Shown here piece by piece: positions 35,728-42,917 of a DNA stretch of 64,000 nt (position 1 is its first letter; the number at the start of each line of letters is the position of its first letter). The stretch comes from Nocardia arizonensis (GTDB taxonomy: Bacteria > Actinomycetota > Actinomycetes > Mycobacteriales > Mycobacteriaceae). The translations under genes and the position numbers were made by a program. The notes below the pieces were generated by a model that searched no databases, was not told where the DNA came from, and saw only the letters and a program-made list of their open reading frames with translations. The stretch spans positions 55,780-119,779 of the forward strand of contig NZ_LGYZ01000106.1 in NCBI RefSeq assembly GCF_001310275.1. Direction: 5' to 3'.

Positions 35728-36117
35728 ATGTCCGCACATCCGCGCGAGGTGTTCACCCGTCTGCTGACCGGAGTCACCGAGAACCGATTCACCGAAATCG
35801 CCCAGCTGTACGCCGAAGACTGCGTGGTCGAGGCCCCCTTCGCGCTTCCTGAGCCGACGCGCTACGAAGGACGCGCCGCCCTGACCGCACACCTCGAGGC
35901 CAGCAGCGCCCACGCCATGCAGGTACGCGCCGACAATATCGTCATCCACGAAACCACCGACCCCGAAGTCATTGTGGCCGAATGGGATTACCACATCCGA
36001 CTGAAATCCGGCGACGAGGTGAAGTTCGCCAACATCCAGGTGATGCGTGTCCGTGACGGCCTCATCGTCACCTCGCGTGATTTCCACAATCACGCGGCCA
36101 TGGGCGTACTGGCCTAG
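35728..36117 (+). CDS. SnoaL-like (NTF2-fold) protein 1
   Basis: This 129-residue cone-fold protein of the SnoaL/NTF2 superfamily has the helix REVFTRLLTGVTENRFTE and VAEWDYHIRLKSGDEVKF near residue 90. The terminal strand is VMRVRDGLIVTSRDFHNH. Such domains bind small hydrophobic ligands and act as isomerases, hydrolases or carriers; the ligand is unknown. It is the same length as, and about 65-70% identical by eye to, the protein at 37314. ATG at 35728 follows AGGAG. Its promoter carries one good copy of the TetR-type operator. Confidence 0.85.
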   Translation: MSAHPREVFTRLLTGVTENRFTEIAQLYAEDCVVEAPFALPEPTRYEGRAALTAHLEASSAHAMQVRADNIVIHETTDPEVIVAEWDYHIRLKSGDEVKFANIQVMRVRDGLIVTSRDFHNHAAMGVLA

Positions 36118-36186
36118 CCGGCAGGACACCGCCGCCGGACCCGCGCGATCGGCGCGGAAGTATCACCCGAAAAGCCCGGCGCGCGA

Positions 36187-36246
36187 CGAAGCGCTTCGGC
36201 GGATTCGATCACCCGAGGGCCGACCGTATCCGTTCGAAGCGCTTCG
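36187..36246. repeat. Two copies of the 12-bp palindrome CGAAGCGCTTCG
   Basis: Perfect copies lie at 36187-36198 and 36235-36246, with a third at 37837-37848. The first copy extends to ACGAAGCGCTTCGGCGGAT, and an inverted version of this 19-bp sequence occurs at the third copy. The copies therefore bracket the surviving TetR/SnoaL-2 module. They may be regulatory or recombination sites. Confidence 0.7.
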
Positions 36247-36261
36247 CCGATGGGCGATCCA

Positions 36262-36300
36262 CCCCTCGAGCAGGGCGCGCGACATGACCACGCGCTGGAT
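36262..36300 (-). pseudogene. Acyl-CoA dehydrogenase C-terminal scrap
   Basis: The minus strand reads IQRVVMSRALLEG, the exact C-terminal signature of the FadE25-type protein encoded at 38000-39160 (IQRVVMSRALLKG). A 33-bp stretch matches 38009-38041 with two differences. There is no stop codon in place and no coding homology on the upstream side, where it abuts a glycolate oxidase fragment. It is a recombination scrap, not a gene. Confidence 0.65.
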
Positions 36301-36312
36301 CAGGACCCCGAC

Positions 36313-36519
36313 GAGGGCGAAGCATTCACCGCCGCCCGCCGATTCGCCCTACCCGCGGTGGAACGAATCGACCCGCTACTGCTCGAGGACGTCGGAGTGC
36401 CGCTGCCCCGGCTCGCCCAACTGGTCACCGGCATCGCCGAACGTGATCAGGTGTTGATTCCGGTGCTCGCGCATGCGGGCGACGGCAACACCCACCCACT
36501 GATCGTCCACGACCCCGCC
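36313..36519 (+). pseudogene. Glycolate oxidase (GlcD) internal fragment
   Basis: Sixty-nine codons read EGEAFTAARRFALPAVERI, PLLLEDVGVPLPRLAQLV and LAHAGDGNTHPLIVHDPA. They correspond to residues ~310-381 of the intact enzyme at 33237, with a three-residue in-frame deletion after LVTGI. Sequence differences throughout suggest a remnant of a paralogue rather than a recent copy. The fragment has no start and runs out into unrelated sequence after DPA. Confidence 0.75.
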
Positions 36520-36540
36520 GTATTCCGCGCGCTCCCCGAT

Positions 36541-36637
36541 ATACGGCATCGGTCCGGTAGACGCCGCGGCGGCCGTGGAAGTCCGCCATGACCATCCCGC
36601 CGAGCGCCATCGCCGGAAGCGTGATCCCCGGGTGGGC
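36541..36637 (-). pseudogene. Unidentified C-terminal gene tail, copy 2
   Basis: The minus strand reads AHPGITLPAMALGGMVMADF then HGRRGVYRTDA. It shares the core GG-VMA-FHGRRG-YR with copy 1 at 34980-35069. It starts right after the TetR stop region and dissolves into the glycolate oxidase fragment, so both ends are lost. The parent family was not recognised. Confidence 0.5.
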
Positions 36638-36659
36638 CTGCGAGATCGCGGCGCGGTGA

Positions 36660-37223
36660 TCAGCCGGACGGTGTCGCCGACGACCCAGGGCGCAGACCGT
36701 CGAGCACGACCTCGACGACGGTGTCGTCCCAATTCGCGTGTTCGTAGGCCCGGGTGGCGCCGACAAGCAGGGCGAACAGATGGGAGACGGTGAGGTCGGG
36801 ACGGACGGCGCGGGCGTTCTGGGCACGGGTCAACAGGTCGGCGAGGGCGCGGTGGACGCGGGCCCGCGCGGGTCCGGCGGAGGCGGCCGGATCCATGCCC
36901 GCAGTGGCGAGTGCGGCGGTGTAGGAGGCCTTGATCCGCGACCGGACGATCGCGCCGCTCAGGAAGTCCCGGAGCGCGGCGCCGGGATCGTCGGAGGTCA
37001 CTGCCGTTTCCGCTTCGTCGGCGAGCAGGTCGACGTGCGCCGCGAGTACGGCTTGGAGCAGGAGTTCCTTGGTCGGGAAGTGCCGGAACACCGTACCGAT
37101 CCCCACGCCCGCGAGCTTGGCGATCTCCTCCGTCGATGCCGAGATCCCCCGCGCCGCGAAGATTTCCTCGGCGGCGGCGATCACCTTGGCGCGGTTGCGC
37201 GCGGCGTCGGCGCGTGGGCTCAT
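36660..37223 (-). CDS. TetR-family transcriptional repressor
   Basis: This 187-residue TetR protein has an N-terminal helix-turn-helix (RAKVIAAAEEIFAARGISAS, then AKLAGVGIGTVFRHFPTKELL). Its C-terminal helical domain ends in SHLFALLVGATRAYEHANWDD. It is divergent from the SnoaL-like gene at 37314. The 90 bp between them contain two perfect 16-bp inverted repeats, so the protein probably represses both itself and that gene. The same operator sits in front of the paralogous SnoaL gene at 35728, whose own TetR appears truncated, so cross-regulation is plausible. Confidence 0.9.
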   Translation of the reverse strand: MSPRADAARNRAKVIAAAEEIFAARGISASTEEIAKLAGVGIGTVFRHFPTKELLLQAVLAAHVDLLADEAETAVTSDDPGAALRDFLSGAIVRSRIKASYTAALATAGMDPAASAGPARARVHRALADLLTRAQNARAVRPDLTVSHLFALLVGATRAYEHANWDDTVVEVVLDGLRPGSSATPSG

Positions 37224-37232
37224 CGGCGCCCC

Positions 37233-37283
37233 TTTACAAGCGGAGTCGGAACTCCGTATCGTCTAAGCGGAGTTATCACTCCG
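37233..37283 (+). promoter_or_regulatory. Promoter with two TetR operators, SnoaL-like gene 2
   Basis: TTTACA (37233-37238) and TATCGT (37257-37262) are 18 bp apart. Between them lies CGGAGTCGGAACTCCG (37241-37256), a perfect inverted repeat with 6-bp arms and a 4-bp centre. A second perfect repeat of the same design, CGGAGTTATCACTCCG, lies at 37268-37283 near the expected transcription start. Together they are a convincing repressor-binding region shared with the divergent TetR gene. Confidence 0.78.
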
Positions 37284-37313
37284 AATTCTACCGCGACGAT
37301 CAGGAGATCTGTC

Positions 37314-37703
37314 ATGTCCGCCACCGCGCGCGAGGTATTCACCCGACTGCTCACCGGAATCACCGAGGGCCGATACGCCGAACTGGCCGCCCTCTACGCC
37401 GACGACTGCGTGGTCGACGTCCCCTTCACCCTCCCCGAACCGACCCGCTACGAGGGCCGCGCCGCATTGGCCGCGCATTTCGAGGCGAATCGCGCTCGCC
37501 CCCCGCGGATCCGAGCCGACAACGTCGTCATCCACGACACCACCGACCCCGAAGTGATTGTCGCCGAATGGGATTACCACTTCGTCCTGGAATCCGGCCG
37601 CGAGGTGGACATCGCCAATATCCAGGTCATGCGCGTCCGAGACGGACTCATCCACTCCTCCCGCGATTTCCACAACCACGCCGCTCTCGCGACCCCGGCA
37701 TAG
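37314..37703 (+). CDS. SnoaL-like (NTF2-fold) protein 2
   Basis: This 129-residue paralogue of the protein at 35728 shares TAREVFTRLLTGITEG, LPEPTRYEGRAALAAHFEA, DPEVIVAEWDYHFVLESG and MRVRDGLIHSSRDFHNHAA. The core acid and histidine positions are kept in both. ATG at 37314 follows AGGAG. Expression should be controlled by the divergent TetR through the two operators immediately upstream. The ligand or reaction is unknown. The pair with the first copy shows a local duplication. Confidence 0.87.
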   Translation: MSATAREVFTRLLTGITEGRYAELAALYADDCVVDVPFTLPEPTRYEGRAALAAHFEANRARPPRIRADNVVIHDTTDPEVIVAEWDYHFVLESGREVDIANIQVMRVRDGLIHSSRDFHNHAALATPA

Positions 37704-37999
37704 TCCGAGAGGACACGAATCCGACAGGCCCGCAAACGATCCGATGACGCCCGACCCCACCACCGGACCTCACGGTAGACGAGACGAAGCGCCCCGACGG
37801 ACTGATCGGTCGAGCCGAGAAGGTGAACCGATCCGCCGAAGCGCTTCGTGACCGATCTACGCCGCAGGTGGCGGCGCCGAGCAGCACCCGCGTCCACAAG
37901 CGGTCGACCGGGTGTTCCGCCTCGCGATCCCTCGACAGTCGGCAGACGGCCCGACCGAGACGGTCATACACGGGGCGAATACCCGGTCGATTGACCGAA
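37704..37999. other. Intergenic region between SnoaL-like gene 2 and fadE25
   Basis: These 296 bp contain no supportable gene. The third copy of the CGAAGCGCTTCG palindrome is at 37837-37848, followed by the 3' flank of fadE25. No clear terminator hairpin was found between the two convergent genes. Confidence 0.45.
37837..37848. repeat. Third copy of palindrome CGAAGCGCTTCG
   Basis: This copy is embedded in ATCCGCCGAAGCGCTTCGT, the reverse complement of the extended first copy near 36186-36204. It lies about 1.65 kb away, on the far side of the TetR/SnoaL-2 pair. See the entry at 36187. Confidence 0.7.
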
Positions 38000-39160
38000 T
38001 CAGCCCTTGAGCAGGGCGCGGGACATGACGACGCGCTGGATCTGGTTGGTGCCCTCGTAGATCTGGGTGATCTTGGCATCGCGCATCATGCGCTCCACCG
38101 GGAAATCGGTGGTGTAACCCGCGCCGCCGAACAGTTGCACCGCGTTGGTGGTGACCTCCATCGCCACGTCGGAGGCGAAGCACTTGGCGGCGGCGGAGAT
38201 GAACCCGAGGTTCTTCTCGCCGCGTTCGGCGCGCGCGGCAGAGGTGTAGACCATGAGGCGGGCGGCTTCGATCTTCATCGCCATGTCGGCGAGCATGAAC
38301 TGGGTGTTCTGGAAGTCGGCGATGGCGGTGCCGAACTGCTTGCGGTCCTTGGTGTATGCCAGCGCGGCGTCGAAGGCGCCCTGGGCGATGCCGACGGCCT
38401 GCGCGCCGATGGTGGGGCGAGTGTGGTCGAGGGTCTGCAAGGCGGTCTTGAAACCGGTGCCGGGTTCGCCGACGATGCGGTCGCCCGGAACACGGCAGTT
38501 CTCGAAATACAGTTCGGCGGTGGGCGAACCCTTGATGCCGAGCTTGTGTTCCAGCGGGCCGACCACGAAGCCCTCGTCGTCCTTGTGCACCAGGAAGGCC
38601 GAGATGCCGTTGGCGCCCTTGTCGGGATCGGTCACCGCCATGACGGTGTACCAGGAAGACTTGCCGCCGTTGGTGATCCAACATTTGGAGCCGTTGATGA
38701 TCCAGTCGTCGCCGTCGCGGCGCGCGCGGGTGCGCATGCTCGCGGCGTCGGAACCGGCCTCACGCTCGGACAGGGCGTAGGAGGCCATCTCACCGTTGAC
38801 GATATCCGGCAGCACTTTCTGCTTGAGCTCCTCGGAACCGTTGAGGATCATGCCCATGGTGCCGAGCTTGTTCACGGCGGGAATGAGCGAGGAGGAGCCG
38901 CAGACGCGCGCCACCTCTTCGATCACGATGCAGGTCGCCACCGAGTCCGCGCCTTGGCCGCCGTATGTCTCGGGCACGTGCACCGCGTTGAAGCCCGCGG
39001 CGTTGAGCGCGTTGAGCGCCTCCTGCGGGAAACGGGCGTCGCCGTCGACGTCCTTGGCGTAGGGGGCGATCTCCTTCTCCGCCAGTCCGCGGATGGCCGC
39101 GCGCAGTTCGTCGTGGAAGTCCTCGAGCCGGAACAGGTCGAAGTTCGGATTTCCCGCCAT
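38000..39160 (-). CDS. fadE25: Acyl-CoA dehydrogenase FadE25-type
   Basis: This 386-residue FAD-dependent dehydrogenase is very close to the mycobacterial FadE25 sequence as I recall it: NPNFDLFRLEDFHDELRAAI at the start, ATCIVIEEVARVCGSSSLIP, YALSEREAGSDAASMRTRA, KCWITNGGKSSWYTVMAV and IYEGTNQIQRVVMSRALL at the end. It should introduce the 2,3-double bond in beta-oxidation of an acyl-CoA. Position next to purE/purK also matches the mycobacterial order, with a TetR and an antitoxin-like gene inserted here. ATG at 39160 gives the known N-terminus. Confidence 0.93.
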   Translation of the reverse strand: MAGNPNFDLFRLEDFHDELRAAIRGLAEKEIAPYAKDVDGDARFPQEALNALNAAGFNAVHVPETYGGQGADSVATCIVIEEVARVCGSSSLIPAVNKLGTMGMILNGSEELKQKVLPDIVNGEMASYALSEREAGSDAASMRTRARRDGDDWIINGSKCWITNGGKSSWYTVMAVTDPDKGANGISAFLVHKDDEGFVVGPLEHKLGIKGSPTAELYFENCRVPGDRIVGEPGTGFKTALQTLDHTRPTIGAQAVGIAQGAFDAALAYTKDRKQFGTAIADFQNTQFMLADMAMKIEAARLMVYTSAARAERGEKNLGFISAAAKCFASDVAMEVTTNAVQLFGGAGYTTDFPVERMMRDAKITQIYEGTNQIQRVVMSRALLKG

Positions 39161-39313
39161 GTGGGCACGCTCCTGGTATGTGGGTCTCATCGCTGCGGTC
39201 CGCAGGAAGCTCGGCACTGAGTGCCACGTCGACTCCGAGTATACGCCGGAACATCGGCATCACATGCGGCTTATCCCTGGCACCGAGTGTCAGTGGGCTT
39301 TGTATTCGCCGCT

Positions 39314-39997
39314 TTACAGGGTACCCAGCTTGCGCGCGACCAGGTCGGCAACCTGCCGAGAGGGCATATCCCGGGGAAATACCGCCACCACCAGTTCTTC
39401 GGCACGCCGTGCCGGGCCCGCACCGCGCGGAATGGCCGCGAGTTCGACCCGCAGATCCGCCGCACCCGCGTCCGACTCACCCCGCACCATGCGCCGCAGC
39501 AGATAGTTGTGCGTCGCGGTGACCGCCGCCGTGAACTGCACCCGCGCCAGATCGGGCGCGTCCGGCTGACGCTCCCGCAGATAGTCCGTGAACAGGCGCT
39601 CGTACCGGAAGACCGTCACGATCTCGCGCTCCCGCAACGCGGGCACCCGCCGCACCACGCGATACCGCCGCGCCGCGATCTCCCGCCACTGGGTGAACCG
39701 CTCGAACACCTGCACCGCCGCCGCGCACACCGCGTCCCACGGATCTCCCCGCTCCCCCTCCAGATACGCCGCCGCCAACGCCAACTGCGATTCGTGATCG
39801 GCGAAGATCACATCCTCCTTCGACCGGAACTGCCGAAAGAAGGTGCGCCGCGAAATCCCCGCCGCCTCGGCGACCTCGTCCACGGTCGTCGCCTCGTACC
39901 CCTTCTCCTCGAACAACCGCAGCGCCTGGTCCACCACCGTCAACCGAAACCGAGCGGCATCCTCCCCCGACCTCCCACGCCCATTCTCGTCACTCAC
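39314..39997 (-). CDS. TetR-family transcriptional regulator
   Basis: This 227-residue protein has a TetR helix-turn-helix (DQALRLFEEKGYEATTVDE, then AEAAGISRRTFFRQFRSKED). Its C-terminal domain includes WREIAARRYRVVRRVPALRE and an MftR-like VQFTAAVTATHNYLLRRMV. The C-terminal LVARKLGTL is basic. GTG at 39997 is chosen because the preceding in-frame residues are translated promoter sequence of the divergent gene. It lies 153 bp upstream of fadE25 on the same strand and may regulate it or the divergent antitoxin-like gene. Confidence 0.87.
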   Translation of the reverse strand: MSDENGRGRSGEDAARFRLTVVDQALRLFEEKGYEATTVDEVAEAAGISRRTFFRQFRSKEDVIFADHESQLALAAAYLEGERGDPWDAVCAAAVQVFERFTQWREIAARRYRVVRRVPALREREIVTVFRYERLFTDYLRERQPDAPDLARVQFTAAVTATHNYLLRRMVRGESDAGAADLRVELAAIPRGAGPARRAEELVVAVFPRDMPSRQVADLVARKLGTL

Positions 39998-40050
39998 CAC
40001 CGCACCACCGTACTGGTCCCAGGCGGCAGCCTCGGGAAGCCATGTTTCGC

Positions 40051-40077
40051 TTATTGCGTTTATTTCGTATATTGCGC
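40051..40077 (+). promoter_or_regulatory. Three 9-bp direct repeats in an AT-rich promoter
   Basis: TTATTGCGT, TTATTTCGT and ATATTGCGC follow each other without gaps at 40051-40059, 40060-40068 and 40069-40077. They end 26 bp before the ATG of the excisionase-type DNA-binding gene. The segment is the most AT-rich for several kb. It is a plausible autoregulatory site for that protein and also contains likely promoter elements. Confidence 0.55.
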
Positions 40078-40103
40078 ATACTCGTAGCCGAAGGAGGTAC
40101 GTG

Positions 40104-40565
40104 ATGAGCCGTGGCTTGCAGGCCGCGAAACGCAGCGAACCCGGTGAAATAGACGCCGAAATCGCCGCACGCGCCGTGCGCCGCATCAAGGACTACCTCA
40201 TGCGGCATCCGAACGAGCAAACCATCAGCGTCGGCGGCGAGACCGGAGGAGAAGAGGCGCTTATCGTGCCACGCCAAGCGGTCGGCCTCTTGGCATTCAT
40301 CCTCGCCCAGGCAGCGGAGGGACGCGGTGTATCGATCGTGCCCTCACATGCCGAGCTGACCACACAGCAGGCAGCGGACATACTCAATGTCTCCCGCCCG
40401 CACGTGATCGGCCTGCTCGAAGCAGGGGAAATCCCCTATCGCCTGGTTGGCAAACACCGGCGCATTCGCTTCGAGGATCTGAAAGAATACCGCGTTCGCA
40501 GTGAACAGGCAGGCCGCGCAGCAGCAGACGAACTCTCCGATCTCGGGCAGGAACTCGGCATCTGA
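40104..40565 (+). CDS. Excisionase/antitoxin-type DNA-binding protein
   Basis: This 153-residue protein has a C-terminal MerR/Xis-like helix-turn-helix: LTTQQAADILNVSRPHVIGL, LLEAGEIPYRLVGKHRRI and RFEDLKEY, as in antitoxins paired with PIN-domain toxins. The N-terminal half contains IDAEIAARAVRRIKDYLMRH and a short LIVPRQAVGLLAFILAQA segment of the same family. No PIN toxin follows; the next gene on either side is metabolic. AAGGAGG ends 6 bp before ATG 40104, an almost ideal ribosome-binding site. It may be an orphan antitoxin or a stand-alone regulator. Confidence 0.82.
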   Translation: MSRGLQAAKRSEPGEIDAEIAARAVRRIKDYLMRHPNEQTISVGGETGGEEALIVPRQAVGLLAFILAQAAEGRGVSIVPSHAELTTQQAADILNVSRPHVIGLLEAGEIPYRLVGKHRRIRFEDLKEYRVRSEQAGRAAADELSDLGQELGI

Positions 40566-40621
40566 AATGGGATTCGTTGTGATTTGAAATCGGTGGCCGC
40601 GCTCAGGGACGGACGCCGCGG

Positions 40622-41122
40622 CTAGCCGAGGAGTTTGGTGCGGAGGGCTTGGTCTTTTTCGAGGACCATGGCTTCGAGTGAGGATTGGAAGTCGGTCATT
40701 CGGGTGCGGAGGGCCGGGTCGCTCGCGCCGAGGATTCGGGCGGCGAGCAGGCCCGCGTTGCGGGCGCCGCCGATGGAGACCGTGGCTACCGGGACGCCCG
40801 CGGGCATCTGCACGATCGACAGCAGGGAGTCCATGCCGTCGAGGTGTTTCAGGGGCACGGGAACGCCGATGACGGGCAGGGGGGTCGCGGAGGCGACCAT
40901 GCCGGGCAGGTGGGCGGCGCCGCCCGCACCCGCGATGATGACCTTCAGACCGCGGTCGGCGGCCTCGCGGGCGTAGTCGAGCATGCGTTGGGGAGTGCGG
41001 TGCGCGGAGACGACGCCGACCTCGAAACGGATATCGAATTCGGCCAGCGCGAGCGCGGCGGCTTCCATTGTCGGCCAATCGGAGTCGCTGCCCATGATCA
41101 GGCCGACAAGTGGATTACTCAT
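40622..41122 (-). CDS. purE: N5-carboxyaminoimidazole ribonucleotide mutase
   Basis: This 166-residue class I PurE has the active-site loops MGSDSDWPTMEAA near the N-terminus, VVSAHRTPQRM and AGAGGAAHLPGMVA, and the conserved histidine is present. It moves the carboxylate of N5-CAIR to C4 of the imidazole in purine synthesis, directly after PurK. Its ATG overlaps the purK 3' end by 8 bp, so the two are co-translated. Confidence 0.96.
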   Translation of the reverse strand: MSNPLVGLIMGSDSDWPTMEAAALALAEFDIRFEVGVVSAHRTPQRMLDYAREAADRGLKVIIAGAGGAAHLPGMVASATPLPVIGVPVPLKHLDGMDSLLSIVQMPAGVPVATVSIGGARNAGLLAARILGASDPALRTRMTDFQSSLEAMVLEKDQALRTKLLG

Positions 41123-42287
41123 GGTGGTCCCATCCATCGGTCCATACCGCGTGCGACATCCAGTGCGCCGCCCGCTCCGCCTCCTCCCGCACCCCGGCCA
41201 CGTCGTCACCGAGGACATTGACGTGCCCGATCTTGCGATCGGGCCGCTCGCTCTTTCCGTACAGGTGCACCTTGGCCCGCGGCATCCGCGCGAACAGATG
41301 GTGCAGCCGCTCGTCCATCGACATGGACGGCGCTTGCGGCGCACCGAGGATATTCGCCATCACGGTGACCGGAGCCAGCGGTTCGGTGTCACCGAGCGGA
41401 TAGTCGAGCACCGCGCGCAGATGCTGTTCGAACTGACCCGTACGGGCACCGTCCATCCCCCAGTGGCCGGAATTGTGCGGGCGCATGGCCAACTCGTTCA
41501 CCAGCAGTGCGCCGTCGTCGGTTTCGAACAGCTCCACCGCCATCACACCGACCACGCCCAACTCCCGCGCGAGGCGCAGCGCCAGACTCTCCGCCTCGGC
41601 GGCCGACTCCTCGGCCAGATCAGGGGCGGGCGCGATGACCACCGCGCACTGCCCGTCGCGCTGCACGGTCTCCACCACCGGCCAGGTCGCGGCCTGACCG
41701 AACGGCGAGCGCGCGACCATCGCCGACAGTTCCCGGCGCAGCGACACCTTCGCCTCGGCCAGCAACCGCGTACCATTCGCCAACTGCGCTGTGACCAGCG
41801 CCTCGGCCTCCTCGGCGCGCACGGGCATCCACACCCCGCGCCCGTCGTATCCGCCGCGCACGGTCTTGAGCACGAAGGGCCACCCGTGTTCGTCGCCGAA
41901 GCGCACCGCGTCGGCGGGCGTCTCGACCGGCGCGAACACGGGCACCGGAACGCCCACGCGCGACAGTTCGGTGCGCATTGCCAGCTTGTCCTGGGCGAAG
42001 ATCAGCGCACCGGGCGGCGGCAGCACGTTCACGCCCTCCGCGACCAGCGTCTCCAGATGTTCGGTCGGCACATGCTCGTGATCGAAGGTCAGCGCGTGCG
42101 ATCCGACGGCGGCCTTGCGCAACGCGGCCAGATCGGTATGACTGCCCAATACCACCTCGGGGCTGACCTGCGCGGCCGGATCTTCGGGATTCTCGGCGAG
42201 CACGCGCAGCCGACCGCCCAGCGCGATCGCGGCTTGATGCGTCATACGCGCCAGCTGACCGCCGCCGATCATGGTGACGGTTGGCAT
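41115..42287 (-). CDS. purK: N5-carboxyaminoimidazole ribonucleotide synthase
   Basis: This 390-residue ATP-grasp enzyme carboxylates aminoimidazole ribonucleotide with bicarbonate and ATP. It has the N-terminal TVTMIGGGQLARM, the ATP-grasp loop LKTVRGGYDGRGVW, and the late VNELAMRPHNSGHW with metal-binding residues. ATG at 42287 is chosen because it leaves the family's usual MPTVTMIGGG start; an earlier in-frame start adds 16 residues outside the fold. It is divergent from the GtrA gene by 87 bp. Confidence 0.95.
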   Translation of the reverse strand: MPTVTMIGGGQLARMTHQAAIALGGRLRVLAENPEDPAAQVSPEVVLGSHTDLAALRKAAVGSHALTFDHEHVPTEHLETLVAEGVNVLPPPGALIFAQDKLAMRTELSRVGVPVPVFAPVETPADAVRFGDEHGWPFVLKTVRGGYDGRGVWMPVRAEEAEALVTAQLANGTRLLAEAKVSLRRELSAMVARSPFGQAATWPVVETVQRDGQCAVVIAPAPDLAEESAAEAESLALRLARELGVVGVMAVELFETDDGALLVNELAMRPHNSGHWGMDGARTGQFEQHLRAVLDYPLGDTEPLAPVTVMANILGAPQAPSMSMDERLHHLFARMPRAKVHLYGKSERPDRKIGHVNVLGDDVAGVREEAERAAHWMSHAVWTDGWDHHE

Positions 42288-42374
42288 CGCGGACGCTTCG
42301 AAGGAACGGGGTGTCACGCTGACCAATATTGTCACGTCGGGCGCGCACGACCGCTACCGGTACACTCGCCCCTT

Positions 42375-42917
42375 GTGTCTTTCGCCGACGACGTGGCCAG
42401 AGCCCTCCCCCAGCCGATGCGGGAGGTCGCGCTGCGTCACAGCGAGTTGATCAAGTTCGCCATCGTCGGCGCCACCACCTTCGTCATCGACAGCGGCATC
42501 TTCTACGCGCTGAAGTGGACTGTCCTGGCGGACAAGCCGGTCACCGCGAAGATCATCTCCGGTGTGATCGCGGTCATCGCCTCCTATGTCCTCAATCGCG
42601 AATGGTCGTTCAAGAACCGCGGCGGTCGCGAGCGCCACCACGAGGCGCTGCTGTTCTTCGTGGTCAGCGGTATCGGCGTGGCGCTCAGCAATATCCCGCT
42701 GTGGATCTCGAGCTACGTGCTGGACCTGCGCCGACCCGATGTGAGCTTCACCGTCGAGAATATCGCCGACTTCATCAGCGCGTTCGTCATCGGCAACCTG
42801 CTCCAGATGGCCTTCCGGTTCTGGTCCATGCGCCGCTGGGTCTTCCCGGACGAGATCACCGAGATGGTCGAGGAACTGGAGGAAATGCTCGAAGGGGAGC
42901 ACCTCGACCGCAGCTAA
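42375..42917 (+). CDS. GtrA-like membrane protein (Rv3277-type)
   Basis: This 180-residue protein has four transmembrane helices. It begins LIKFAIVGATTFVIDSGIFYA after a short cytoplasmic segment and contains the family motif SYVLNREWSFKNRGG. It ends in a glutamate-rich cytoplasmic tail (EMVEELEEMLEGEH). GtrA proteins probably help flip polyprenyl-linked sugars; next to purK it occupies the same position as mycobacterial Rv3277. GTG at 42375 was chosen. Its 3' end overlaps the convergent histidine kinase by 4 bp. Confidence 0.9.
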   Translation: MSFADDVARALPQPMREVALRHSELIKFAIVGATTFVIDSGIFYALKWTVLADKPVTAKIISGVIAVIASYVLNREWSFKNRGGRERHHEALLFFVVSGIGVALSNIPLWISSYVLDLRRPDVSFTVENIADFISAFVIGNLLQMAFRFWSMRRWVFPDEITEMVEELEEMLEGEHLDRS

